A stretch of DNA of 35,981 nt from CAYONZ01 sp964405465 (GCA_964405465.1 CAYONZ010000035.1:1-35981), one strand, 5' to 3'. Shown: positions 8,906 through 17,753, counted from the stretch's first letter. The notes: generated from the sequence alone by a model not told the origin. Numbers and translations: made by a program.

Positions 8906-9538
8906 ATGTTGGAATTAGAGACAATGAAGAGGCAGTGCCGTGGAGTGGTTGCAAAAACGCTTGGCGAAGACGCTTCGGGGCGGGTATTAGGTGTTTTTCT
9001 TCTTGTTGTTTTGGCGGCTTTTTGTCGATTGTTGCCGCATCCTGTGAATTTTTCTCCGTTGGCAGCCATCGCACTTTTTTCGGGCTACCAGTTGCGAGGT
9101 CGTGGTCTAGCGTATGCGTTTGCGTTCTTTGCTCTGCTGTTAACGGATTGGTTTTTGGGATTTCATAACACCATGCTTTTCGTGTACTTTGGGTTCGGTT
9201 TGAGCGTGGCTATAGGGTCTTGGATTGGATTTCGGATTGGATCTGGAAAAAGAGAACAGAAAATGGACCAACAGGGACGTGGTCAGAAGTTGCTTCATCT
9301 CGTGGGTGGCACGGCATTGAGTTCACTTTTGTTTTTTCTTGTTAGCAATTTTGGAGTTTGGTTTGTGGGTGAGTTGTATCCACGCACTTGGAACGGATTA
9401 GTTGAGTGTTTCACAATGGCCTTGCCATTTTATCAAAATACCGTTGCCGGAGATTTTATTTTTGTCGCGGTGATTTTTTCGGTGTGGGCACTACTCGAAA
9501 AAAGATTTTCAGTTTTTCGCGCAGTTGAAGTCGCGTAG
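8906..9538 (+). CDS. DUF6580-family integral membrane protein
   Basis: A 210-residue membrane protein with about five hydrophobic segments (around 27-45, 50-65, 70-90, 95-112, 130-155 and 180-198). The text RLLPHPVNFSPLAAIALFSG (41-60) followed by a TDWFLGFHNTMLFVY segment matches the DUF6580 family, which resembles substrate-binding membrane subunits of ECF vitamin transporters. That transport role is family inference only; no ECF ATPase or riboswitch is visible nearby. GAGGACATT precedes the ATG and is a normal ribosome site. The ferredoxin gene follows after 14 bases, so they are probably co-transcribed. Confidence 0.82.
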   Translation: MLELETMKRQCRGVVAKTLGEDASGRVLGVFLLVVLAAFCRLLPHPVNFSPLAAIALFSGYQLRGRGLAYAFAFFALLLTDWFLGFHNTMLFVYFGFGLSVAIGSWIGFRIGSGKREQKMDQQGRGQKLLHLVGGTALSSLLFFLVSNFGVWFVGELYPRTWNGLVECFTMALPFYQNTVAGDFIFVAVIFSVWALLEKRFSVFRAVEVA

Positions 9539-9552
9539 ATAGGGGAGAAACC

Positions 9553-9789
9553 ATGGCAGATAAAAATGACAGTTGGCCACAGAATGATCCTGGGAAATTT
9601 TATGTTGATCGCACGTGTATTGCCTGTGATGCGTGCGTAATTGCAGCTCCACGTAACTTTAAAATGCACGAGGATGAAGGCCATGCCTTTCTTGCAAAAC
9701 AGCCCTCCTCTCCAGAAGAGGAAGACCAGTGTCGAGAGGCGATGGAAGGTTGCCCGGTCGAGGCCATTGGTAACAACGGCGAAAGCTAA
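9553..9789 (+). CDS. Single-cluster [4Fe-4S] ferredoxin
   Basis: A 78-residue ferredoxin. C22-x2-C25-x2-C28 and C67 in GCPVEAI are the expected ligands of one [4Fe-4S] cluster; C60 is an extra cysteine seven residues before C67, in the position range where small single-cluster ferredoxins can carry a disulfide or a spare ligand. It would carry single electrons in the cytoplasm; its partner is not apparent. GGGGAGAAACC-ATG gives a strong ribosome site. Its TAA lies inside a 19-base palindrome that also contains the stop codon of the convergent channel gene. Confidence 0.92.
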   Translation: MADKNDSWPQNDPGKFYVDRTCIACDACVIAAPRNFKMHEDEGHAFLAKQPSSPEEEDQCREAMEGCPVEAIGNNGES

Positions 9790-9797
9790 GCTTTCGC
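9779..9797. terminator. Palindrome shared by two convergent stop codons
   Basis: GCGAAAGC, a TAA loop, then GCTTTCGC form a perfect 8-bp hairpin (9-bp inverted repeat around one base). The ferredoxin stop (TAA 9787-9789) and the channel stop (TAG on the other strand, 9788-9786) both fall in or beside the loop. No T-run follows on either strand, so intrinsic termination would be weak. It may instead protect both 3' ends. Confidence 0.45.
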
Positions 9798-10592
9798 GTG
9801 TCCCAAGATGACCCGATGTGGGTATGGTAGTTCGATACTTTCGGTTTCAAAAGCTCGTTTGATATCATCATAGATTGAGTTTTGCGTCTCCACGACATTT
9901 TGGGTTGCCGTCCAGACTGAAAACTGGAGGTCAACTGAAGACTCTCCGAATCCAAGAACAAGAAATAGCGGACGTGGTTCATCGAGGCAAAGTGGATTTT
10001 CGGCAGCAAGCCTGTTGAGAACTCGTTGCACGCTCGAGAGATCTTCTTTGTAGGCCACGCCGAACTTGAGATCAATTCGGCGGATGGGGTAGTGCGAAAG
10101 ATTTGTGATACTTGACTTCACCATGGTCTCATTGGGAATTCGAACCAAAAGATTATCAAGGGTTCGCAGGCGACAGGAGAGTAAGTCAATTGAGACGATC
10201 TCGCCGCGAAAGGCGTCGACGGCGATGACATCGCCAATCACAAAGGGGCGGTCGACCATCAAAAACAATCCACTGATCAAGTTGCTGGCAGAGGTTTGTG
10301 CGGCAAAGCCGACAGCCACAGTTAAAACTCCGGCAGCACCGAGAATCACTTTGAGCTCGAAGCCAAGTTGGTTCAACGCCGCCGTCAGCACGAGTGTCGC
10401 TAATCCGTAATAGCTAAACTTTTTAAAGATTAATCTCTGCTGACTGTCAAATTTAGGAAAGTTTCCAACGGCTTCACTCACTCGTTTGGCGATGTAAAGA
10501 CCAACAGTCATGATCATTGCGGCGCTGGCGAGATTGAAAATGTGCCGCTTGGTGATGACTGAACTGAGCATTTCAAACCATTCGTGTTTCAC
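9786..10592 (-). CDS. MscS-family mechanosensitive channel
   Basis: A 268-residue small-conductance mechanosensitive channel that would open under membrane tension and release solutes. There are hydrophobic segments at about 15-35 and 60-78, then the pore-lining helix with the family pattern VILGAAGVLTVAVGFAAQ (82-99), followed by the beta domain (FVIGDVIAV, 116-124; TLDNLLVRIPNETM) and the alpha/beta C-terminal domain. It is near E. coli MscS size. The GTG start has AGGAG seven bases upstream and shares one base with the stop of the upstream DUF432 gene (TAGTG), so translation is coupled. It converges on the ferredoxin gene with a four-base overlap. Confidence 0.93.
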   Translation of the reverse strand: MKHEWFEMLSSVITKRHIFNLASAAMIMTVGLYIAKRVSEAVGNFPKFDSQQRLIFKKFSYYGLATLVLTAALNQLGFELKVILGAAGVLTVAVGFAAQTSASNLISGLFLMVDRPFVIGDVIAVDAFRGEIVSIDLLSCRLRTLDNLLVRIPNETMVKSSITNLSHYPIRRIDLKFGVAYKEDLSSVQRVLNRLAAENPLCLDEPRPLFLVLGFGESSVDLQFSVWTATQNVVETQNSIYDDIKRAFETESIELPYPHRVILGHAKA

Positions 10593-11410
10593 TAGCGAAC
10601 TCCTGTCATAAAGTTGTTAACTGCGCGAACCATGAGACTCGATTCTCCTGCGATTCTTGGTTGGGTGAGTGCTTGAGCGGGTGCTGCTTCTTTTGGTGGT
10701 TGTGACTCAATTCGAAGGTGCCCATCGGCGTCCCCAAGGCGTTTTTCTATGGAAAGAGAATTGGTCCAAAAGCCAGACTGAGGAGAATAATACAGTGCAA
10801 GTCGCGGCATCGGGATCAGAAGTCGATCGAGGCTCCACTTTTCTCTTGTTGAATTGCGCACCTGCAGCGCTGACAGGACCAGGTGTTGTCGGACGGGAAC
10901 CTGGGCGAGAGATAAATAAGAGTTATTTGGATTCGCAAGACAGAGTTCACCACTTGAATTCATGGGGCCGTACCAACTGTCAGTCAGGCGATAGCTGGCA
11001 ATCTCAGCCAGCGAAATTTGTGATGTGAGGTCAATTTTGAGGTAAAGTGGGTTGGCCAGATAGAGCGACACTTCTTCGTTAGGCAAAATTTGAATTGGAG
11101 TCTCGAATCGACTTAAGATATTTCGCGGAGCTAGCACTGGCGAAAGCGTGTATTGTTGGTGGCCCGCCGAAACTGAAAACTGTTGCTCTTGGGGCTGATA
11201 AACGAGGGAGCTATTTAGATTTTTTGGTCTCGGGCTTTGTTTCGATAAAAGTACCGAGGACTCAAGCCAGTTCCGAGAATTTCGTGAAGACAGGTTCCAT
11301 TCCCGTGAAAGGTGCTCGATCCATAGTTCTAACGGGCCGATTTTCCAGAGGTGTGTCTGACCAACGTCTAGATTGTGGGTGCCCCACCATTGTGTGTTGT
11401 TTTCATTCAC
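10592..11410 (-). CDS. DUF432-family protein, coupled to MscS channel
   Basis: A 272-residue protein starting at GTG 11410, supported by AAAGGA about eight bases upstream; the frame is open to 11545 but that text is not protein-like. The N-terminal text WWGTHNLDVGQ, HLWKIGPLELWIEHL and REWNL fits DUF432 as I recall it. The rest is beta-rich, with no membrane span or catalytic motif. Its function is unknown. The one-base stop/start overlap with the channel gene implies stoichiometric expression, so a regulatory or accessory subunit of the channel is a reasonable inference. Confidence 0.72.
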   Translation of the reverse strand: MNENNTQWWGTHNLDVGQTHLWKIGPLELWIEHLSREWNLSSRNSRNWLESSVLLSKQSPRPKNLNSSLVYQPQEQQFSVSAGHQQYTLSPVLAPRNILSRFETPIQILPNEEVSLYLANPLYLKIDLTSQISLAEIASYRLTDSWYGPMNSSGELCLANPNNSYLSLAQVPVRQHLVLSALQVRNSTREKWSLDRLLIPMPRLALYYSPQSGFWTNSLSIEKRLGDADGHLRIESQPPKEAAPAQALTQPRIAGESSLMVRAVNNFMTGVR

Positions 11411-11746
11411 GCGGCATTTCCTTTGTTTGATATTCGCGACCGAATTATGGCGCATCCTCACTTGGTCGATCGTCGCGAGTCGAAGCAATAGGCCAGCCAA
11501 ATGAAGACACACGATGATTTTTGCAGGACCCTCGACCTCAGTCAAAGTGCTTCTTCAAAATGCTCGTCATTACGCTCATTCTCTATGCTTGTCTTCTGCC
11601 CAAAAAACCAACAGACAAACAGCGCCGGAGGTAGGTCAGATTATGGTTAGTTCAGTCGCTTTTGCCAGGGGTCTGAGGTACAATTAATCGACACAAGAGG
11701 TGAATCGCGGACATCCAACCTGGGTGTAGGGTTCAATGAGGACATC
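11411..11746. other. Divergent intergenic region
   Basis: This separates the DUF432-mscS unit from the polyphosphate kinase gene. No gene is supported. A TACAAT at 11679-11684 could be the -10 of the kinase gene, but no matching -35 is at the right distance. GAGGACATC precedes the kinase ATG. Confidence 0.5.
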
Positions 11747-13948
11747 ATGGCGAAGCAAACGAAAAAGACGGGGCAAGCGAGTCGCACGCGCAAGGCGCGC
11801 ACCAAGAAAAAAAATGTTGAACATATTCCGGACGAACCGGCGATTGAGTTTTTGAATCGGGATATTGAATGGCTCGAGTTCAATTTGAGAGTTTTGGCAG
11901 AGGGAATGGATTCGCGCACTCCACTTTTAGAGAGAGTGCGATTCATGTCGATCGTTTCCTCGAATCTAGATGAGTTTTTTATGAAACGAGTTTGGGGGAT
12001 CAAGCGGCAGGTCGAGCTTGGGGTGCAGCGACGTTCGGGTGGGCTTACGCCCTTGCATCAGCTGGTGGCCATTCGAAATTATATTCGTCCGGCGCAAAAT
12101 AAGCAGGCCCGGTATTTTCATGAAGTGTTGATTCCAGAATTGGCTAATAGTGGAATTCACCTTTTGAAGTGGCAGAATTTGTCCTTGAAGGAGCAAAGTT
12201 TTGCGAAGCAATACTTCAAGGCGAATGTATTTCCTGCGTTAACTCCTCTTGCCGTTGATCCAGGGTTGCCGTTTCCATTTTTGTCGAATCTTTCAACTTC
12301 CCTCGGTGTAACGCTTCGGCATCCGGAGCGCGAAGAAAAGTTGTTCGCCCGAATTAAATTGCCAAAAATTTTTCCGCAGTGGATTCAGGTTCGGGGTGAT
12401 GAACAAACTCTTGGGCAATTTCGCTATGTGAGTTTGTTGGATGTGGTTTGCCACAATATGAAAGATCTTTTTCCTGATATGGAAGTCATGGATATTATGC
12501 CTTTTCGTATCACCCGAAATGGAGAGGTCGAGATAGAAGAAGAGGAGATCGATGATCTTCTTGAGCAGGTCACTGAGGATCTCAAGCAAAGACGCTTTGG
12601 TGAAGTGGTTCGCCTTGAGCATGGTCCAAATCCTGATCCGTGGATTTTACAATTTCTTATGGAAGAACTTGAACTGACCGAGGCCGAGGTTTTCGAAAAT
12701 GAAGGGTTACTAGATTACGGAGACTTAAAGCCGATCGTGGATTTGCCTTTCCCGCAGCATCGTTATGAACCTTGGAGCCCTCTGGTGCCGACGGAGTTTC
12801 ATGACGAGAATGCAAACATATTTAGTATCATCAAACGGGGCGATGTTTTGGTTCACCATCCCTATGAGAGTTTCGCCGCCAGTGTTGAACGCTTTGTAAA
12901 ATCAGCAAGTGAAGACCCAAAGGTTATTGCAATTAAAATGACGCTCTATCGAACCGGTAACAACAGTCCGTTTATTCCATGGCTGATTCGTGCGGCTGAA
13001 AGCGGTAAGCAGGTGGTGGTGCTGATTGAGCTTAAAGCGAGATTTGATGAAGAGCAGAATATTCATTGGGCGCATGAACTTGAAAATGCAGGGGTGCATG
13101 TGGTTTACGGTGTGATGGGGTATAAGACTCATGCGAAGATCGCACTGGTGGTTCGTCAGGAAGGGGAGAGTGTTCATTGTTACACGCACATTGGAACCGG
13201 AAACTACCATAAAGAGACAGCAAAACTGTACACCGATTTCGGACTGTTTACATGTCGGCAGTCTTTCACTGAAGACGTGGTGGAACTTTTTCATTTCTTA
13301 ACTGGACGCTCACTGAAGCGGAGCTACCAAAAACTTTTAGTTGCTCCGTTCAACATGAAAGATCAACTCTTGCAGTTGATTCATCGTGAGACTGAAAATG
13401 CTCGGGCGAACAAGCCCGCGCGAATCATTGCAAAGTGCAACAGCCTTGAAGATTCGACTCTCTGTCGTGCTCTCTATCAGGCTTCGCAAGCTGGAGTAAA
13501 AATTGATCTCATTGTCAGGGGCTTTTGTTGCTTGCGACCTGGTGTAGCCGGAATGAGCGAAAATATTCGGGTGATTTCGGTGATTGGCAGATTTTTAGAA
13601 CACTCGCGAGTCTTTTATTTTCAGAACGGACAGGAAAATTTGGTTGATGGCTTGATTTATATTGGCTCTGCAGATTTGATGTATCGAAACCTTTTGGCGA
13701 GAATTGAAGCATTGGTCCCAATTGAAGAGCGTGCATTAAAGAATCGAATTTTTGAGGTGCTGGATGTTATGCTTAGAGATCGACGCTCCGGTTGGCTGAT
13801 GAATTCGGAAGGGGCTTATACCCAATTTAAGCCAAAGGATGCGAGTGAAGAGGCCGGAACCCATAAACAACTCATGTTTTTAACAAAACAGCGAATACAA
13901 CAGGAGCAGGATTTGGAACCTCAAACAGAAGCGGAGATGGGCACGTGA
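11747..13948 (+). CDS. ppk1: Polyphosphate kinase 1
   Basis: A 733-residue Ppk1 that makes inorganic polyphosphate from ATP. The N-terminal domain has FLNRDIEWLEFNLRV and the SSNLDEFFMKRV motif (71-82). The two phospholipase D-like domains carry the catalytic histidines: H462 in YKTHAKIAL (phosphoenzyme site), the HIGTGNYH loop (481-488), and H619 in RFLEHSRVFYF. Size is normal apart from a basic N-terminal extension (residues 2-22, rich in Lys/Arg/Thr) absent from most relatives. GAGGACATC-ATG is the ribosome site. The stop overlaps the start of the SixA-like gene by four bases (GTGA), so polyphosphate synthesis and the phosphohistidine phosphatase are co-expressed. Confidence 0.97.
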   Translation: MAKQTKKTGQASRTRKARTKKKNVEHIPDEPAIEFLNRDIEWLEFNLRVLAEGMDSRTPLLERVRFMSIVSSNLDEFFMKRVWGIKRQVELGVQRRSGGLTPLHQLVAIRNYIRPAQNKQARYFHEVLIPELANSGIHLLKWQNLSLKEQSFAKQYFKANVFPALTPLAVDPGLPFPFLSNLSTSLGVTLRHPEREEKLFARIKLPKIFPQWIQVRGDEQTLGQFRYVSLLDVVCHNMKDLFPDMEVMDIMPFRITRNGEVEIEEEEIDDLLEQVTEDLKQRRFGEVVRLEHGPNPDPWILQFLMEELELTEAEVFENEGLLDYGDLKPIVDLPFPQHRYEPWSPLVPTEFHDENANIFSIIKRGDVLVHHPYESFAASVERFVKSASEDPKVIAIKMTLYRTGNNSPFIPWLIRAAESGKQVVVLIELKARFDEEQNIHWAHELENAGVHVVYGVMGYKTHAKIALVVRQEGESVHCYTHIGTGNYHKETAKLYTDFGLFTCRQSFTEDVVELFHFLTGRSLKRSYQKLLVAPFNMKDQLLQLIHRETENARANKPARIIAKCNSLEDSTLCRALYQASQAGVKIDLIVRGFCCLRPGVAGMSENIRVISVIGRFLEHSRVFYFQNGQENLVDGLIYIGSADLMYRNLLARIEALVPIEERALKNRIFEVLDVMLRDRRSGWLMNSEGAYTQFKPKDASEEAGTHKQLMFLTKQRIQQEQDLEPQTEAEMGT

Positions 13949-14598
13949 GATTGATCTTTGTTCGACATGGTTTGGCGGTGGATCGAGAGAATTATATTCG
14001 CATGGGAATAGGCGATGAGCACCGTCCATTAACGGCCGAGGGCATTCGGAAAATTCAATTCTTAAGTTTTTTCTTGCGGCGTCGTATTCGTGATCTCGAC
14101 TTGATTGTTGCAAGTCCGTTTGTGCGCACTATGCAAACTGCCGATATTTTAGCGAATGCCTATGGTGACTTACCAGTTCGAAAAACTGAAACGCTTGAGC
14201 CAGAGTTGGCTCCTCAAGACTTTTGGAATTGGTTGCTGGGGCAGACACTTTTGCGCTCTAGAGATCGGTTAAAAACCGAAGCGGTAAACGTCACGATCTT
14301 GGTGGTTGGTCATGAGCCGCATTTGACAAGGCTTATCAGTTGGCTTTTGACAGACGTAGAACGCCCGATTCTGCGCCTTAAAAAAGGAGGCGCCTGTATG
14401 CTGGAATTTACTTATGAATTGACTCCAGGCCACGCGCAGCTTCGATGGTTGACTACACCTGGAATTTTGCCGCAGCGAAAGTTAGCCAGAAAAATGACCA
14501 AACAAAAAGCAGGCACCAAAAAGACGGGCAAAAAAATGGAAACTAAGAAAAGAACGGCCAAGAAAGCCACACGTAAGGCTTCGCAAAAAAAGAAATAG
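13945..14598 (+). CDS. SixA-like histidine phosphatase with lysine-rich tail
   Basis: A 217-residue member of the histidine phosphatase superfamily. The catalytic RHG is R7-H8-G9 and the second histidine is H123 in VVGHEPHLTRL. Residues 1-170 match SixA, which removes phosphate from phosphohistidine proteins; pairing with Ppk, itself a phosphohistidine enzyme, is a known genomic association. Residues about 175-217 form a Lys/Thr/Ala-rich basic tail of the histone-H1/AlgP sort, which may bind polyphosphate or nucleic acid (inference). It starts with GTG overlapping the ppk1 stop. Three bases separate its stop from the end of the convergent glycosyltransferase gene, with no terminator visible. 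Confidence 0.9.
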   Translation: MRLIFVRHGLAVDRENYIRMGIGDEHRPLTAEGIRKIQFLSFFLRRRIRDLDLIVASPFVRTMQTADILANAYGDLPVRKTETLEPELAPQDFWNWLLGQTLLRSRDRLKTEAVNVTILVVGHEPHLTRLISWLLTDVERPILRLKKGGACMLEFTYELTPGHAQLRWLTTPGILPQRKLARKMTKQKAGTKKTGKKMETKKRTAKKATRKASQKKK

Positions 14599-14601
14599 TT
14601 C

Positions 14602-16464
14602 TCAACGTTTGCGTGAAAGGCGAAACCAACGTCGATAGAGCGGAGATATCTTGCGACGGAATTTCTTCATATTGTCCGAAGGAAAAATATTGACTCTAAA
14701 TATCTCAAATAGATCATCCTCAAGATGCAGGCCCCCATTGTCGGTCGCCACGGCAAATGTATAACCGGCCTCTTTTGCTAGCTGTTTTAAGCGCTCATCA
14801 AGATAGCCATAAGGGTAGGCAAAGCTTAATATCGGCTGCAAGCTCAAGTCCTTTTCAAGCCGCTTCTTAGAATCTTGCATCTCCTGAAGGACTTCGTGAT
14901 CTGAAAGAGTTCGCAGGTCTCGATGTGAAAAGCCATGCGAGCCGATTTCAAAGTTGAGTTTGGCAATTTTTCTTTTGTCCGCGAGACTCATGATTTCAGA
15001 GCGAATGTCACCTTGGTCGACGTCCCATTTATTGTGGTCAATGGTGTGATCGGCCAACAAATAGATCACTGCTTTTTGTTTGTTTTGTGTCAAAATGGGA
15101 GCCACATTGGTTAAATTATCGAGATACCCGTCATCAAAGGTGAGTATGATCGGCTTTTTCGGGAACTCCTTTGGAGAGCGTCGCCCCGTGCGAAATTCTT
15201 GGTAATCAGCGAACGTCATGGTGGTGAAGTTTTTTGCTTTCAACCAGTTCATTTGTTCCGAAAATTGTTTCTTGTTTACAAAAATTTTGTGCTTTGAGTT
15301 CAGCGGCTGATCCGGAACCTTGTGATACATCAAGATTGGAAGGTGTTTGGGCCACAGCCTTTTGGCGCGTGCTTGAATGTAAACGGCTTCGATATCTGCA
15401 GCAACACGCTCAATGGGGTACAGTTCGCGAACCCTCTTTGCCAAAGTCTCAAGCCCAAGTGTTTCGGCAAAAGCGCTTGGATTTTTTAAAAATTCACGCA
15501 TTTCATTTTTAATTGAGTCTTCTGCCCAACCCGGGATCTCCTCCGTCGGGCTGCAGTCACCAAAATTAGACTGGATACCCTGCTGCAAAGTTGACTCTTT
15601 CATGAAGCCGATCACAGAACGTTCGCCTGCAGCAAAAAATGGACGTCCGTTGGCAATGGTTTGAATTGCAACTCGACCTGCACCAATTGAAAGGTGAGCT
15701 TTCGCGAGAAATTGATTTAGACCTGCAACAAATCCAGAAAACAGAATTCTTCCTGGGAATTTTTGAAGGGCATAATCAAGTTTGACCTTGTTGATATCAT
15801 TGAATGAATCATAGGTAGAACCCACGATGTAAATTTTGAGCTGCGGAAACTCAGCGAGCAGCTCGAGAAATATTTTAGATATGAGCTCAGTTGTGCGATC
15901 TCCCTTGGGCCCAGATGCTCGTCCGACAATGCAGACACGTATTTCTTCCTGCTGGGGCAGCAGTGCATGTTTGAATTCTGGCTCAGGAGATGAAAAGTGA
16001 AAGCCATTCGGAATAAAATGTAACTTATGTTTATCGAGAAAAAGTTCACTCTGAAGATGGACCTTCAGATCTGGGCAAACCGCAACAACCTGATCGCCAT
16101 AGATATCAAACCCTCGTGAGGAACGGTGCAGGTGCTGGCGGCCATGTACGGTCGACACCATTGCCGTGTTGGTATTGAGGCAGGCGAAATAGCAAACCCA
16201 ACTAGCGGCACGCGAATGCGCGTGGACCACGTCAATTTGTCGATCATGAATCAGTTTTCGTAAAAAAGCGATATTGCGAATTCTTTGCCAGGGCTTGCGC
16301 TGGCCAATTCCAAATTTGATATATTCAGCGGAGGTTTGTGTCGATAGAGTATCTGAAACGATGATCGCTGAATGCCCGTTTGCGATCTGTTGGTCGGCCA
16401 ATGCAACTGCATATGTTTCGGCACCAGTGACTTCGTATTGAGACAAGACGTGTAGAATTCGCAT
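14602..16464 (-). CDS. GT4 glycosyltransferase-CE4 polysaccharide deacetylase fusion
   Basis: A 620-residue protein joining two enzymes. Residues 1-365 are a GT-B glycosyltransferase of the GT4 type: N-terminal GGAET-like loop (SQYEVTGAETYAV), VVHAHSRAASW (79-89), IPNGFHF (151-157) and CIVGRASGPKG (178-188). The donor-site loop is unusual, with RVAIQTIANGRPFFAA in place of the common E-x7-E. Residues 374-610 are a NodB/CE4 deacetylase: LMYHKV, TFDDGY (442-447, catalytic and metal Asp), SHGFSH (509-514, metal histidines) and YPYG (550-553). No signal peptide or membrane span is seen, so the deacetylase would be cytoplasmic unless exported otherwise. ATG 16464 starts the conserved text; an upstream TTG at 16500 is less likely. 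It follows the VWA lipoprotein gene by 32 bases. Confidence 0.9.
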   Translation of the reverse strand: MRILHVLSQYEVTGAETYAVALADQQIANGHSAIIVSDTLSTQTSAEYIKFGIGQRKPWQRIRNIAFLRKLIHDRQIDVVHAHSRAASWVCYFACLNTNTAMVSTVHGRQHLHRSSRGFDIYGDQVVAVCPDLKVHLQSELFLDKHKLHFIPNGFHFSSPEPEFKHALLPQQEEIRVCIVGRASGPKGDRTTELISKIFLELLAEFPQLKIYIVGSTYDSFNDINKVKLDYALQKFPGRILFSGFVAGLNQFLAKAHLSIGAGRVAIQTIANGRPFFAAGERSVIGFMKESTLQQGIQSNFGDCSPTEEIPGWAEDSIKNEMREFLKNPSAFAETLGLETLAKRVRELYPIERVAADIEAVYIQARAKRLWPKHLPILMYHKVPDQPLNSKHKIFVNKKQFSEQMNWLKAKNFTTMTFADYQEFRTGRRSPKEFPKKPIILTFDDGYLDNLTNVAPILTQNKQKAVIYLLADHTIDHNKWDVDQGDIRSEIMSLADKRKIAKLNFEIGSHGFSHRDLRTLSDHEVLQEMQDSKKRLEKDLSLQPILSFAYPYGYLDERLKQLAKEAGYTFAVATDNGGLHLEDDLFEIFRVNIFPSDNMKKFRRKISPLYRRWFRLSRKR

Positions 16465-16496
16465 CAATGAGATTCTAGACAGACTTTGTGAGCAAA

Positions 16497-17753
16497 TCAA
16501 TTCGCATTTGCTTTACATTTGTAACTCACTTTTACGATCGAACCCGGTTGGATAGATTTACTCACCTGAAATTCCAGAGAACTCATGTTGACTGAGTAGG
16601 ATGTTGAAGGAAGGTTCGTTACGAACTGGTCATCAATTGGGCGACATTTGAACTTTAGAGTGTAGGTCTGATCGACGATATTGTAACCAATTTTTCCCAC
16701 TTCAGAGGTGTAATTACTGGTGTTGCAAATCGAGCCAATGTGCCCACCGGTCTTGTTCGAGAGTTCAGCGTAGCGGGTGCCTTCAAAAGCTTTCACTCCC
16801 GCATTTCCGGTTTGGCCAGTTTGCTCACTTAAACATGCTGAGTCGCCGGGCTTCACAATAATTGAGTGAGCCGAGAAGGTTTTTCCAGGGTACTTTGTCT
16901 GCACCTTGCTAATGAGAGTGTCGGGTAGATCGTTGGTTTCATAGCTGAGATTGTGTTGGGTCATCACCTCTGGACCAGATCGTTCATCTTCATCTGAAAG
17001 AAAGACGACTGCAAGATGAGCGCCTTGACGTATAAAGCCATTTTCATTTCGATCGATGGCCAAGTTGGCGGCGTATATTCCGCGCTCGTCAGGAGACGGG
17101 CAGTTGGTGAATCCAGAATTCTCACATTCTCTTGTTTCGTCTCGAACAATAGTCTTTAAAAACAGGGCTGCGGCATCGCTTGTGGTGCGCTCAAGAAACT
17201 TTAAGCCACTCGAAAATTCGAGAAGAAAACCATCGCGGAATTTCCCGAAACCGTTTGCGGCTCGAGATGAGGGATCAGGAAAACCCGCCACGCCTTCAAC
17301 GTCGGTTGTGGTGACAGCGATATGGTAATCGAGATTGCCGAGAGAACTAACAAAATCTGAAAATCGAGTTGAAAGAGCTTTTTGTTCAGTCGACATTGAG
17401 CCTGAGTTGTCGTCAACAAATAGGATGTCCACTTTTCCATCACCAATCGTCAATGTGTCATTGTATTGCTCTACGCCATCGATATGAACGCAGGCCGAAT
17501 CACCAAGTCCCTGGCAGGGGACGGGTGGGATTTTATCAAATTTCACTGGTGCACAAGCGAGCAGTGTGGCTCCGAGTACCCAGCCAGTTAGAGAGCCTCT
17601 TAGTGATTTTCTTAGTGGTGATTTGCTGTCTGTCCAATTGGAATCCTGATTCACACCTTTTGGAGAATTTTCTGCGTACTTTTTCGAAGAATACTTTTTT
17701 GGGTTCTTCGATTGAGAAGGCATCAAGTTTTGTAGGCGAAAAAGTTTTTTCAT
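16497..17753 (-). CDS. VWA-domain lipoprotein
   Basis: A 418-residue predicted lipoprotein with a von Willebrand A domain. The lipobox is LLAC with C67 as the acylated residue; the MIDAS metal site is D115-N-S117-G-S119 in LFVDDNSGSM, and SDEDER follows around 245. The domain spans about 105-320, and a beta-rich C-terminal part has pairs of cysteines. VWA lipoproteins bind protein ligands at the envelope. The start at 17753 is backed by GAGGGA six bases upstream. That leaves about 50 mostly basic and polar residues before the hydrophobic export segment, much longer than a normal lipoprotein n-region. The glycosyltransferase-deacetylase gene follows 32 bases downstream. Confidence 0.87.
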   Translation of the reverse strand: MKKLFRLQNLMPSQSKNPKKYSSKKYAENSPKGVNQDSNWTDSKSPLRKSLRGSLTGWVLGATLLACAPVKFDKIPPVPCQGLGDSACVHIDGVEQYNDTLTIGDGKVDILFVDDNSGSMSTEQKALSTRFSDFVSSLGNLDYHIAVTTTDVEGVAGFPDPSSRAANGFGKFRDGFLLEFSSGLKFLERTTSDAAALFLKTIVRDETRECENSGFTNCPSPDERGIYAANLAIDRNENGFIRQGAHLAVVFLSDEDERSGPEVMTQHNLSYETNDLPDTLISKVQTKYPGKTFSAHSIIVKPGDSACLSEQTGQTGNAGVKAFEGTRYAELSNKTGGHIGSICNTSNYTSEVGKIGYNIVDQTYTLKFKCRPIDDQFVTNLPSTSYSVNMSSLEFQVSKSIQPGSIVKVSYKCKANAN

